A stretch of 64,000 bases of DNA from Bradyrhizobium barranii subsp. barranii (GTDB taxonomy: Bacteria; Pseudomonadota; Alphaproteobacteria; Rhizobiales; Xanthobacteraceae). The translations under genes and the position numbers were made by a program. This document shows, piece by piece, positions 29,292 through 38,708 of the stretch. Numbering within the stretch: the stretch's first letter is position 1; each line of letters opens with the position of its first letter. The notes under the pieces are model-generated. The model was not told the DNA's origin. It was given only the letters and a program-made list of their open reading frames with translations, and did not search any database. The stretch lies in assembly GCF_017565645.3 (NCBI RefSeq), contig NZ_CP086136.1:4509501-4573500 (forward strand). Direction: 5' to 3'.

Positions 29292-30143
29292 TCAGCTCGT
29301 CAATCCCGACTTGATCGCGAGATCCTGGACTTGGGCCGTCGCCTGCATGAGCCGCGGCAACGCCTGGTCGCGGAAGGCCGCCATGTCCATGCGCATCGCA
29401 TCGACCGTGACGCTCAAGCCGCCGATCACAAAACCCTGAGCGTCGAAGATCGGCGTTGCCAGCGTGCGCAGGCCATAGGCATTCTCGCCGTCGGAGACGG
29501 CATGGCCTTTTTTCTTCACCTGATCGAGCCGGGCGAGCAGTGCATCGAGATCGGTCAGCGTTCGCTCCGACAGTTTGACGCGAGGACGCAACTCGAGCCG
29601 CTCGATCTGCTGGTCGCGTGGCAGATGCGCCAGCATGACATGGCCGAGCGCGGCGCTGTAGGCGGGAATGCGCGTGCCCGGCCGGCGGTCCATCTTGTGA
29701 CGGTCGAGGCCGGCACCGATGCGCGCGAGATAGACCACGTCGCCGCCATCGAGAATGCCGAGCGAGGCCGCATCGCCGACATCAGGGACGAGGTCGCGCA
29801 GCAGCGGCTCGACGATCGGCCGCAACGAGCCGCGCGACAGCACGGTGTAGCCGAGGTCGAGACAGGCGACGCCGAGACGGAACCGGCGGCTTTGCGGAAC
29901 GGCCTGGAGATAGCCGAGCTCGGTCAGCGTTTGAATCAGGCGGAACGCCGTCCCACGATCGAGATCGGCCCGTGCGGCAATCTCACTCAGGGTCAGCTCG
30001 AAGGTTTCGCTGGTGAAACTCTTGAGCACGGCAAAGGCCTTGCCGACGGAGGCGACATAATTCTTGGGATTTTTGGCGCTAGTTTCCGATACGCGCTTCG
30101 CGGCCTTCCCTGCGACCTTGGCCATGCTCGAATGCCCCACCAT
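29292..30143 (-). CDS. IclR-family transcriptional regulator
   Basis: About 283 residues from the start chosen. After a lysine-rich leader, the winged helix (KNYVASVGKAFAVLKSFTSE, then LTLSEIAARADLDRGTAFRLIQTL) precedes the IclR effector domain with RIPAYSAALGHVMLA and GLRTLATPIFDAQGFVIGGLSVT. In-frame ATGs at 30152, 30143 and 30125 are all possible starts. It is divergent from a six-gene acid-sugar operon across a spacer containing a matching palindrome, so it is inferred to be its repressor or activator. Confidence 0.9.
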   Translation of the reverse strand: MVGHSSMAKVAGKAAKRVSETSAKNPKNYVASVGKAFAVLKSFTSETFELTLSEIAARADLDRGTAFRLIQTLTELGYLQAVPQSRRFRLGVACLDLGYTVLSRGSLRPIVEPLLRDLVPDVGDAASLGILDGGDVVYLARIGAGLDRHKMDRRPGTRIPAYSAALGHVMLAHLPRDQQIERLELRPRVKLSERTLTDLDALLARLDQVKKKGHAVSDGENAYGLRTLATPIFDAQGFVIGGLSVTVDAMRMDMAAFRDQALPRLMQATAQVQDLAIKSGLTS

Positions 30144-30204
30144 GACAGCCATGCCCTTGACGTCGGGCCGGGCTGATTTTACGACTGCACCAGCAAATAA
30201 CAAA

Positions 30205-30221
30205 TGTTCGCATTCCGAACA
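30205..30221. promoter_or_regulatory. IclR-type operator
   Basis: TGTTCG-CATTC-CGAACA is a perfect inverted repeat with 6-bp arms and a 5-bp centre, in the divergent spacer between the IclR gene and the DapA-like gene. IclR-family sites are commonly palindromes of this length with GTTCG/CGAAC halves. Confidence 0.6.
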
Positions 30222-30248
30222 ATATCGTTCTGACGATCGGAGGAAGTT

Positions 30249-31169
30249 TTGTCGACATCATCGCTGCACCCTCATGGCGTGTTCTCCGCCGCGTTGACGC
30301 CGCTCGACGCCGAGCTCGCTCCCGATCATGCGCGCTTCGTGGACCATTGTCGCTATCTGCTCGACGAAGGCTGCGACGGCATCGCGATGCTGGGCACGAC
30401 GGGTGAGGCGAACTCCTTTTCGGTGGCCGAACGCACGGCGCTGCTCGAGGCGGTGGTGGCCGCCGGCATCGCGCCGCGGCGGCTTTTGCCCGGCACCGGC
30501 GTTGCCGCGCTCAGCGACACCATCGCGCTGACGCGCCACGCCCTCTCGGTCGGCGTCGACACCGTGGTGATGCTGCCGCCGTTCTACTACAAGAACGTCA
30601 CAGATGACGGCATCTTCGCCTCCTACAGCGAAGTGGTGCAGCGCATCGGTGATGCGCGCCTGAAAGTCATCCTCTATCACTACCCGCAGATGTCGGCGCA
30701 GCCGATCTCGCATGCGCTGATCGAGCGGCTGCGCAAGGCCTATCCGGCCACGTTCACGGGCATCAAGGATTCGTCCGGCGACTTCGCCAACATGACGGCG
30801 ATGGTCGAGCGCTTCCCGGGCTTCGCTGTCCTCGGCGGCGCCGATCCATTGATGCTGCCTCTGCTGCGCAGGGGCGGCGCGGGCTGCATCACCGCGACCT
30901 CCAATGTCATCGCGCGCAGTCTTGCCTATGTCTTCAAGCACTTTGGCGACAGCGACGACGATCCGGCGCTCAAGGCGGCGCAGGCGCGCATCGTGAAGGC
31001 GCGCGAGCTGGTCTCGCAATTTCCGCAGATGGCCTCGCTGAAGGCGCTTGCGGCTGATCGCACCAGGCATGCCGGTTGGCAGCGCCTGCGGCCGCCACTG
31101 GAGTCCTTGCAGCCGGACCAGCTGAAAGAGCTGCTTGCGAATGCGGCGGCATTCGCAGCCTCAGCCTAG
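30249..31169 (+). CDS. Dihydrodipicolinate synthase/N-acetylneuraminate lyase-family aldolase
   Basis: A 306-residue class I aldolase of the DapA/NanA family. GIAMLGTTGEANSFS is the family N-terminal motif; YHYPQMSAQPIS supplies the catalytic tyrosine, and the Schiff-base lysine is in TFTGIKDSSGD. The TTG start directly follows GGAGGA. Because it opens an operon of sugar-acid genes, its role is more likely retro-aldol cleavage or dehydration of a 2-keto-3-deoxy acid than lysine biosynthesis. The substrate cannot be read from sequence. Confidence 0.88.
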   Translation: MSTSSLHPHGVFSAALTPLDAELAPDHARFVDHCRYLLDEGCDGIAMLGTTGEANSFSVAERTALLEAVVAAGIAPRRLLPGTGVAALSDTIALTRHALSVGVDTVVMLPPFYYKNVTDDGIFASYSEVVQRIGDARLKVILYHYPQMSAQPISHALIERLRKAYPATFTGIKDSSGDFANMTAMVERFPGFAVLGGADPLMLPLLRRGGAGCITATSNVIARSLAYVFKHFGDSDDDPALKAAQARIVKARELVSQFPQMASLKALAADRTRHAGWQRLRPPLESLQPDQLKELLANAAAFAASA

Positions 31170-31196
31170 GCCCGGTACGGACGACGAGGCGATCTG

Positions 31197-32636
31197 ATGT
31201 CCGACTCATTCCAGGATGCATTGGCCGGGCTCGCCGCGATCGTCGGCGACAAGCACGTCATTGCGTCCGGAGCCGACCATGAGCCTTATGTGGTGGACTG
31301 GCGCGGGCGCTATCGCGGCCGCGCGGTCGCGGTGGTGAAGCCCGGCTCGACCGCCGAGGTCGCCTCAATCGTCAGATACTGCGCCGACAAGCGCCATGCG
31401 ATCGTGCCGCAAGGCGGCAACACCGGCATGTGCGGAGCGGCGACGCCGGACGATCACGCGGGCAATGTCGTGGTCCGGCTCGACCGCATGCGAGCCGTGC
31501 GCGACGTCAGTCCGCTCGCCAACACGATCACGGTGGAGGCCGGCTGCATTCTCGCCGAGGTCCAGAATGCGGCGCGTAGCGTCGATCGCTACTTTCCCTT
31601 GAGCCTGGGTGCCGAGGGTTCCTGCCAGATCGGCGGCAACATCTCGACCAATGCCGGCGGCACGGCCGTGCTGCGCTACGGCCCGACGCGCGATCTCGTG
31701 CTCGGGCTCGAAGCCGTGCTGCCCGACGGGCGTATCTTCAACGGCCTGCGCGCGCTGCGCAAGGACAACACGGGTTACGCGCTCAAGCAGCTCTTCATCG
31801 GGGCGGAAGGCACGCTCGGCATCGTCACCGCGGCGGTGCTGAAACTGTTCTCGCCGCCGCGCAGCTCGGCGCTGGCGCTGGTGAAATTGCCGGGTGTCGC
31901 GCAGGCACTCGAGATCATGGCGCGCCTGCGCGGCGTGGTCGGCGACCGGCTCGGCAGCCTCGAAATCATGTCGCGCTCGCAGATCGAGGCGATCGCGGAG
32001 ACCGTGCCGCATGTCACCATTCCGTTCGAGCTGACGACGCCGTGGTATCTGATCGTTGAGTTGAAGGACACGCTCGCGGGCGTCGATCTCGACGAGCCGC
32101 TCGCCACGGCGCTGGCGGATGCGATGGAGGCCGGCATCGCCGAAGACGTCATCCTGGCCTCCAACCTCGCGCAGGCGAAAGCGATCTGGGCCGTCAGGCA
32201 CAGCGTGTCCGAAGGCAACAAGCGCAGCGGCTATGTGGTCTCGCACGACAGCGTTGTGCCGCTGGAGCGCCAGGCGGACTTCGTCACCAATGTCGAGGCG
32301 CGAATTGTGGCCGCGGTACCGCATGCCCGCGTGGTGATGCATGGCCATATCGGCGACGGCAACATCCACGTGATCGCCCTGATCGACCGTGCGCATTGTC
32401 GGGAGCCGGCGACGACGGCCGCCCTGGTGGCGCAAATCAATGAGATCGTCGACGACGAGACCGCAGCGCAGGGCGGGGCGATCAGTGCTGAGCACGGCAT
32501 CGGCATCACCAATCGCGTCCGGCTGGCCCGCGTCGCCGATCCGCTCGATATCGAGCTGATGCGCGGCATCAAGCGCTTGCTCGATCCGAACGGCCTGATG
32601 AACCCCGGCAAGATCTTTGGCGCGGGAGCAGCATGA
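31197..32636 (+). CDS. FAD-linked oxidase (D-2-hydroxyacid dehydrogenase / GlcD-type)
   Basis: A 479-residue flavoprotein with a PCMH-type FAD-binding domain (IVPQGGNTGMCGAATP near residue 70, LGAEGSCQIGGNISTNAGGT near 135) and the C-terminal cap domain with HGHIGDGNIHV and SAEHGIGI, whose histidines line the active site. This group oxidises D-lactate, D-2-hydroxyglutarate, glycolate or related 2-hydroxy acids to 2-keto acids, passing electrons to ETF or a quinone. It overlaps the next gene by 4 bp and is part of the operon starting at 30249. Confidence 0.9.
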   Translation: MSDSFQDALAGLAAIVGDKHVIASGADHEPYVVDWRGRYRGRAVAVVKPGSTAEVASIVRYCADKRHAIVPQGGNTGMCGAATPDDHAGNVVVRLDRMRAVRDVSPLANTITVEAGCILAEVQNAARSVDRYFPLSLGAEGSCQIGGNISTNAGGTAVLRYGPTRDLVLGLEAVLPDGRIFNGLRALRKDNTGYALKQLFIGAEGTLGIVTAAVLKLFSPPRSSALALVKLPGVAQALEIMARLRGVVGDRLGSLEIMSRSQIEAIAETVPHVTIPFELTTPWYLIVELKDTLAGVDLDEPLATALADAMEAGIAEDVILASNLAQAKAIWAVRHSVSEGNKRSGYVVSHDSVVPLERQADFVTNVEARIVAAVPHARVVMHGHIGDGNIHVIALIDRAHCREPATTAALVAQINEIVDDETAAQGGAISAEHGIGITNRVRLARVADPLDIELMRGIKRLLDPNGLMNPGKIFGAGAA

Positions 32637-33741
32637 CGATGACGGTCGTGCGCCTGCTTGCCGACGATCTCACCGGCGCACTCGACACCGCGGCGGAGTT
32701 CGTCGGCCTGTGCGGACCGTTCGACGTCACCTGGGCGGATTCGCCCACGACTCCAGGCGCGCAAAGCCTCGCGATCGACAGCGGCACCCGCGAGCGGTCG
32801 AAAGCCGACAGCGTCGAGATCGTCGGACGGCTGGCGCCGCAGCTTCAGGGTGGGACGATCGCCTACAAGAAGGTCGACAGCCTGCTCCGCGGTGCCTGGG
32901 CGGCCGAGCTCGGCGCCTGCCTGCGCGGCGGCGATTGGGCGTCATGCGTGGTCGCACCGGCCTTCGACTATCAGGGACGCCGCACCATGGGCGGCCAGCA
33001 ATTTGCGCGTACGGTCCAAGGCGACTGGCATCGTGTCGGTGACAATCTCCTGGCTCAACTGCAGCTCGAGGGCATCGATGCACGGCAGGGCCGGGCCGAT
33101 ACGCTGTCGCAAGGCGGTGTTCAGGTCTTCGATGCCGAGAGCGACATCGACCTCGATCGCGTCGTCGAAATGGCGCGGCAGATGCCAGGGCCCGTGCTCT
33201 GGTGCGGAAGCGGCGGGCTGGCCGGCGCGCTCGCCCGCGGCCATCGCGCCGATGCCGCGAGCCGGCTGAAGCGGCCGGTGCTGGGGCTGTTCGGTTCCGA
33301 CCAGGCCGCCACTGCCTCCCAGCTCGCAGCATGTGGCGAAGCCACCATCGCGTTGGCCGAAGGTGAGGGGGGCGCAGGCGTTCAACGCAAGCTGGCTGAC
33401 GATGGCGTGGCGCTGGTGAAATTCGCGCTCGCGGATGGCCTTTCGCGCACCGAGGCCGCCCAGCGGATCGCGCGCGAGCTCACGACGCTGATTTCGGCGC
33501 TCGATCCGCCCGGAACCCTGATCGTCGCTGGCGGCGAGACCTTGAAGGCCGTATGCGTTGCGCTCGGCGCGCATGCGCTCCAGGTGACGGGGCGTATCGT
33601 GCCGGGGCTGCCGCGCTCGGTGCTGCAAGGCGGTCGCTGGGCCGGCGTCGACATCATCTCGAAGTCCGGCGCGTTCGGCCCCAGCGAGCTGTGGCGCGAT
33701 CTGCTCCGGGACAATCATTTGCTCAATACGGGGAGCCCGAC

Positions 33742-33745
<4 letters not shown>
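32633..33745 (+). CDS. Four-carbon acid sugar kinase family protein (DUF1537)
   Basis: A 370-residue kinase of the DUF1537 family, whose members phosphorylate D-threonate, L-threonate, D-erythronate or related acids at the 4-OH. The N-terminal substrate domain has RLLADDLTGALDTAAEF, the family signature, and IAYKKVDSLLRG; the C-terminal nucleotide domain has LIVAGGETLKAV and GLPRSVL. It overlaps both neighbours by 4 bp (ATGA), implying tight co-expression with the PdxA2 partner, exactly as in known acid-sugar pathways. Confidence 0.92.
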
Positions 33746-34779
<1,034 letters not shown>

Positions 34780-34792
34780 GATCGAACGCACG

Positions 34793-35923
34793 ATGACCAA
34801 CGCCTTCACGCCCATCGAAATCCAACGTCCCACCATCCTGGAATTCGGCAACGGCACCATCACGGCTGCTGCGCGCTTCGCCGAGCGGATCGGCGCCAGG
34901 CGGCCGCTGGTGATTTCCGATCCGTTCAATGCGCGCCGCGTCGACGCGCTGGCGCTCCCGGGCGCAGTGAAAGTGTTCGGCGACGTCAAGCCCGAGCCGG
35001 ACCTGCCCAATCTCGAGAAGGCCGTCGCGATGGCACGCGACGTCAAGCCCGATCTTGTGGTCGGCTTCGGCGGCGGCAGCGCGATGGATCTTGCCAAGCT
35101 GGTTGCAGTGCTCTGCACCAGCGACGTGGCCTTTGCCGATATCGTTGGGCCGGAAAAAGTCGCCGGCCGCAGCGTACCGCTGATGCAGATCCCGACCACG
35201 TCGGGCACCGGCAGCGAGGCGGGTACCCGCGCGCTCGTCACCGATCCCGTCAGCCAGAACAAGCAGGCGGTCCAGAGCCGCTTCATGCTTGCTGATATCG
35301 CCATCGTCGATCCTGATCTCACGATGACCGTGCCGAGGGAGGTCACTGCGGCCACCGGCGTCGATGCGCTGGCGCATTGCGTCGAGGCCTATACCAGCCG
35401 CAAGGCGCATCCGATGATCGACCTTTATGCGCTCGAGGGCGCGCGGCTGGTCGGGCAATATCTCAAGCGGGCGGTCGCCGACGGCGGCGATCGCGAGGCA
35501 CGCGCAGGTCTCTCCCTGGCCTCGCTCTATGGCGGCTATTGCCTTGGACCGGTGAACACCACCGCCGGGCATGCCGTCGCTTATCCGCTCGGCACGCGCC
35601 ATCATGTCGCGCATGGGCTCGCCTGTGCCGTGATCTTCCCGCATACGCTGGCCTTCAACATGCCGGCAGTCGAGGCGAAGACGGTCGCGGTGCTGGCGGC
35701 GCTCGGCCTGCCGGCGCAGAACGATGCGAAGCTCGCATTCGACGCCACTTACGAGTTCTGCAAGAACCTCGGCATCGAGATGCGTCTGTCCGCGCTCGGC
35801 GTGCCCAAGGGCGATCTCGGCGTCATGGCCGACGAGGCGCACGCCATTCGCCGCCTGCTCGACAATAATCCGCGAGAACTCGGCCGGGATGCGATCCTGA
35901 ACATGTACGAGGTCGCGTTCTAG
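34793..35923 (+). CDS. Iron-containing alcohol dehydrogenase (type III)
   Basis: A 376-residue dehydrogenase with the NAD-binding VVGFGGGSAMDLAKL and PTTSGTGSEAG motifs and the metal site spread over ALAHCVEAYTSRKAHP (with the aspartate upstream), AGHAVAYPLG and HGLACAVIFPH. The family contains lactaldehyde, 1,3-propanediol, hydroxyacid-oxoacid and maleylacetate reductases. The start at 34793 lies 13 bp after the PdxA2 stop. In this operon it could reduce or oxidise an aldehyde product of the aldolase; that role is inference. Confidence 0.9.
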   Translation: MTNAFTPIEIQRPTILEFGNGTITAAARFAERIGARRPLVISDPFNARRVDALALPGAVKVFGDVKPEPDLPNLEKAVAMARDVKPDLVVGFGGGSAMDLAKLVAVLCTSDVAFADIVGPEKVAGRSVPLMQIPTTSGTGSEAGTRALVTDPVSQNKQAVQSRFMLADIAIVDPDLTMTVPREVTAATGVDALAHCVEAYTSRKAHPMIDLYALEGARLVGQYLKRAVADGGDREARAGLSLASLYGGYCLGPVNTTAGHAVAYPLGTRHHVAHGLACAVIFPHTLAFNMPAVEAKTVAVLAALGLPAQNDAKLAFDATYEFCKNLGIEMRLSALGVPKGDLGVMADEAHAIRRLLDNNPRELGRDAILNMYEVAF

Positions 35924-35981
35924 TCACCTCCGCCGCGCGCGGCACCCAATCAACAAAACAGTAGCAGTAGAGGAAACTTCG

Positions 35982-36953
35982 ATGAGATCGATGTGGCTTG
36001 GTCTTGTGTCAGCCGTGCTGCTGGCGACGTTGCCGGCAAAGGCGCAGGACGGCTACCCGTCCAAGCAGGTGACGGTGATCGTCCCCTTCGCCGCCGGCGG
36101 TACCGCCGACATCTTCGCGCGCATGGTGTCGAACCATCTGCAAGTGAAGCTGGGCAAGCCGTTCGTGGTCGAGAATGTCGGCGGCGCCGGCTCGATCCTC
36201 GGCGTGACGCGGCTGGCGAAATCGGCGCCTGACGGCATTACGCTCGGGCTTGCCAGCACCTCCGCGCTCGCGATCAACCCCACGCTCTACGGGCCCAAGC
36301 TCAGCTACCAGCCGGACAGGGACCTGGTGCCGGTCGCCCAGATCAGCGTCGTGCCGAACGTACTCGTCGTGAACCCCAACAAGATCAAGGCGCGCACCGT
36401 GCCGGAGCTGATCGCCTATCTGAAGGCGAACCCGGACAAGGTCTCGTTCGGCTCGGCCGGCGTCGGCACCTCGCAGCATCTTGCCGCCGAACTGTTTCAG
36501 CAGATGACCGGTACCAAGATGGTGCATGTGCCCTACAAGGGCTCCAGCCAGATGCTGACGGATCTGTTGAGCGGCCAGATCGATCTTGCCTTCGACAACG
36601 TGCCACTGCTGCTGCCACAGGTGAAGACCGGCCAGCTCGCGATGCTCGCCACTGCAACGCCCAAGCGCGCCGCCTTCGATCCGGAAGTCCCGGCCGTCGC
36701 CGAGTTCCTGCCGGGCTTCGAGGCCGTGGCCTGGCACGGCTTCTTCGTCCCCGCGGTCACGCCGAAGCCCATCGTCGAAAAGCTGTCGGGCGAGATCCGC
36801 GCCTTCATGCAGCAGCCGGAGACGGTGCAGAAGATGGCCGAGCTCGGCGCGGCCGCGGTTGCGGTCGATTCCGAACCTTTCAAGGCCTACATCGCCTCCG
36901 AGACGGAGCGGTGGAAGAAGGTGATCGAAGCGGCGAATATCAAGCTGGAATAG
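35982..36953 (+). CDS. Tripartite tricarboxylate transporter substrate-binding protein (TctC/Bug family)
   Basis: A 323-residue periplasmic binding protein with a signal peptide (MRSMWLGLVSAVLLATLPAKAQ). The mature domain shows VIVPFAAGGTADIFARMVS, where Bug proteins bind the carboxylate of the ligand, plus GSILGVTRLAKSAPDG and MVHVPYKGSSQML. Bug proteins bind organic acids, so this is the likely uptake component for the acid sugar degraded by the operon. No tctA or tctB membrane genes follow, so it must borrow a permease encoded elsewhere. It is the last gene of the operon. Confidence 0.92.
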   Translation: MRSMWLGLVSAVLLATLPAKAQDGYPSKQVTVIVPFAAGGTADIFARMVSNHLQVKLGKPFVVENVGGAGSILGVTRLAKSAPDGITLGLASTSALAINPTLYGPKLSYQPDRDLVPVAQISVVPNVLVVNPNKIKARTVPELIAYLKANPDKVSFGSAGVGTSQHLAAELFQQMTGTKMVHVPYKGSSQMLTDLLSGQIDLAFDNVPLLLPQVKTGQLAMLATATPKRAAFDPEVPAVAEFLPGFEAVAWHGFFVPAVTPKPIVEKLSGEIRAFMQQPETVQKMAELGAAAVAVDSEPFKAYIASETERWKKVIEAANIKLE

Positions 36954-37031
36954 GGGTGGTAGCTTATCCGGAGATGACGATCGGGTCGCTGTCGGCTCGG
37001 CTTCCTCACGAGCCCCCGCCGCTTCAAGGAC

Positions 37032-37337
37032 GTGTTTGACGGGTCGGCGTTTCTGGTGTCGATCGTTATCGGATGCGTGGCGGGGATCTCCGCGGGGCTT
37101 ATGGTCGAGCCGAAGGAAATCGGCCGGCAATTTCTCCTGAGCGTCCTGGCGGCCGGATACGCTGGCGCTGACTTCATCGACGCGTTCGTGAAGAAGAGCG
37201 TCCCCGACATCAACAAGGTTGCGGAAGCGGCCAAAGCCGTCGGTGGGCCGGAAAACTTGCCGGCCGTGAAGGCGCTTGGCGGTGAGGCTCCGGCCGTCGC
37301 TTACGCGATCCGCGCCAAGGTGGCAGCCGGGACTTGA
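37032..37337 (+). CDS. Small membrane-associated hypothetical protein
   Basis: A 101-residue protein with a GTG start just after AAGGAC. Residues about 5-24 and 34-50 are hydrophobic (SAFLVSIVIGCVAGISAGLM and FLLSVLAAGYAGADFI), suggesting two membrane passes; the rest is an alanine/lysine-rich tail. No family is recognised. It stands between the acid-sugar operon and another hypothetical gene. Confidence 0.5.
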   Translation: MFDGSAFLVSIVIGCVAGISAGLMVEPKEIGRQFLLSVLAAGYAGADFIDAFVKKSVPDINKVAEAAKAVGGPENLPAVKALGGEAPAVAYAIRAKVAAGT

Positions 37338-37489
37338 AAGCCTGGTCGGAGGGGGAGGCGGTGATCGGGTGGTTTGTCGGGGCTTGATATCTGTCCGTCC
37401 GGCTGCGCCGATTTCACAGGCGAAAGGTCGGCGCCGCAGGTCGGGACGAGGGGCGGACAATTCGCAGCTTGGCAAAGGAGAGACGTGTC

Positions 37490-38305
37490 ATGACTGTCCT
37501 GCTGAGAAACACCTTCAAGGCCTGGATCGACCGGGCGCCGGGCGCGCCGCCCAAGCTGGTCATGGTCGGCGACGTGAGGGTACCTACCGATGGCTGGCAG
37601 GCCCGGCTGACCAGGCGCTCGCCGCAGGGGATCAATCCGAAGATCCTGATCCTCGACGTGAACACGCAGCAGCCGGGCGGCGAAGCGCAGGAAGCGATCA
37701 CCACGATCCCCCTCCGCTACGAGGAGAGCCCGCCGCAGGACGAATACGGCCAGGTGATGATCGCGAACGGCAAGGCTGAGATTGTGGTGCCTTCGCAACC
37801 GAGGCCGGCGGCGCGGCTGCTGGTCTTGATCGTCGGGCTCGTGGCGGCGGTGCTCGCTGGTCTCTACACCGCTTATGTCATTGCCTATTTTGCGACGGCG
37901 GAGGATCTCGCGACGCGACGGCGGAATGAGGTGGTGGTTTTTCTTCTTGCCGGAGGGGGCTGCGTCGTCGCCCTGGCTGCCCGCTTCCTTCCCTCCCTGG
38001 GCCATCATGCCCATGTTCGCATGGCGGCCCTGGTGGCCTGCGGACTCCTTTCTTTTTTGCTCCTCGATAGCGTCGCGCTGGGATACGTCCGCGCCGAGGA
38101 GTCGCAATTCGCGACCTTCTGGAGCGAGAGTGTCCAGAGGCATCAATTTCTTCGGACGACCAAGGACCTGGATGTTGTCGTCCCCAAGAGATCGGTCAAG
38201 CCGTCCATGCTGATGGACGGTGAGCTAACCAAAAATCCGGGCCAGCTGCCGAATGATTGCGTCGGTGAATTCTATGGCAAGCGATCCGTGGTCTTGGGCG
38301 ATTAG
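37490..38305 (+). CDS. Hypothetical three-pass membrane protein
   Basis: A 271-residue protein starting at an ATG nine bases after AAGGAG. Residues about 1-95 are soluble and carry a GEAQEAITTIPLRYEE segment. Then come three hydrophobic helices (about 103-128, 142-160, 170-188) and a C-terminal soluble part with a conserved-looking VVVPKRSVKPSML. No motif points to function. It is the last host gene before the tRNA and integrated element. Confidence 0.55.
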   Translation: MTVLLRNTFKAWIDRAPGAPPKLVMVGDVRVPTDGWQARLTRRSPQGINPKILILDVNTQQPGGEAQEAITTIPLRYEESPPQDEYGQVMIANGKAEIVVPSQPRPAARLLVLIVGLVAAVLAGLYTAYVIAYFATAEDLATRRRNEVVVFLLAGGGCVVALAARFLPSLGHHAHVRMAALVACGLLSFLLLDSVALGYVRAEESQFATFWSESVQRHQFLRTTKDLDVVVPKRSVKPSMLMDGELTKNPGQLPNDCVGEFYGKRSVVLGD

Positions 38306-38708
38306 GTCAGCGGATCAGGCTGTAAACCCTCCCGCGCTTCGTTCGGGCGATCGCCGGTTGCGGCGTGCCGGCGTCGAGCGCGCGCATCATGCCTGAGTAA
38401 AGCCGACAGACCATCCCCATTGATCGACGTGAAGCGGCACGCCGGCGCGCCCGTTGATCGTGGCATGTGGACGTCGTCGAGGCATGCGTGCCAAGTCTCC
38501 TGGTGCTGATTGCCGGAGCCGGCCGCGGGTGAGGGCGGACATGCCGCTACGGCGCGAACGCAGCGAGAACAAGCTGCGATGCTTACAGAGGGGCTAGACC
38601 GCGAACGCCGGCGCGGCTATATGAGCGCCAGCGCGCCGCTGATTTGCAAAACTTTTGCTGCGGCTTGCAAAACTTCCGAAGAAAGTCTTGTGATATCAAG
38701 TGCTTCGG
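38306..38708. other. Intergenic region before the tRNA; tandem 11-bp direct repeat
   Basis: No convincing gene. TTGCAAAACTT occurs at 38644-38654 and again at 38665-38675, exactly 21 bp (two helical turns) apart, immediately upstream of tRNA-Gln. It could serve the tRNA promoter or the recombination machinery. Confidence 0.5.

Noticed and set aside
31365..32495. A 376-codon minus-strand frame under the FAD oxidase
   Set aside because: Composition and histidine/arginine bias indicate a shadow of the flavoprotein.
38387..38572. A 61-codon minus-strand frame before tRNA-Gln
   Set aside because: No ribosome site, no domain pattern and arginine-rich shadow composition.
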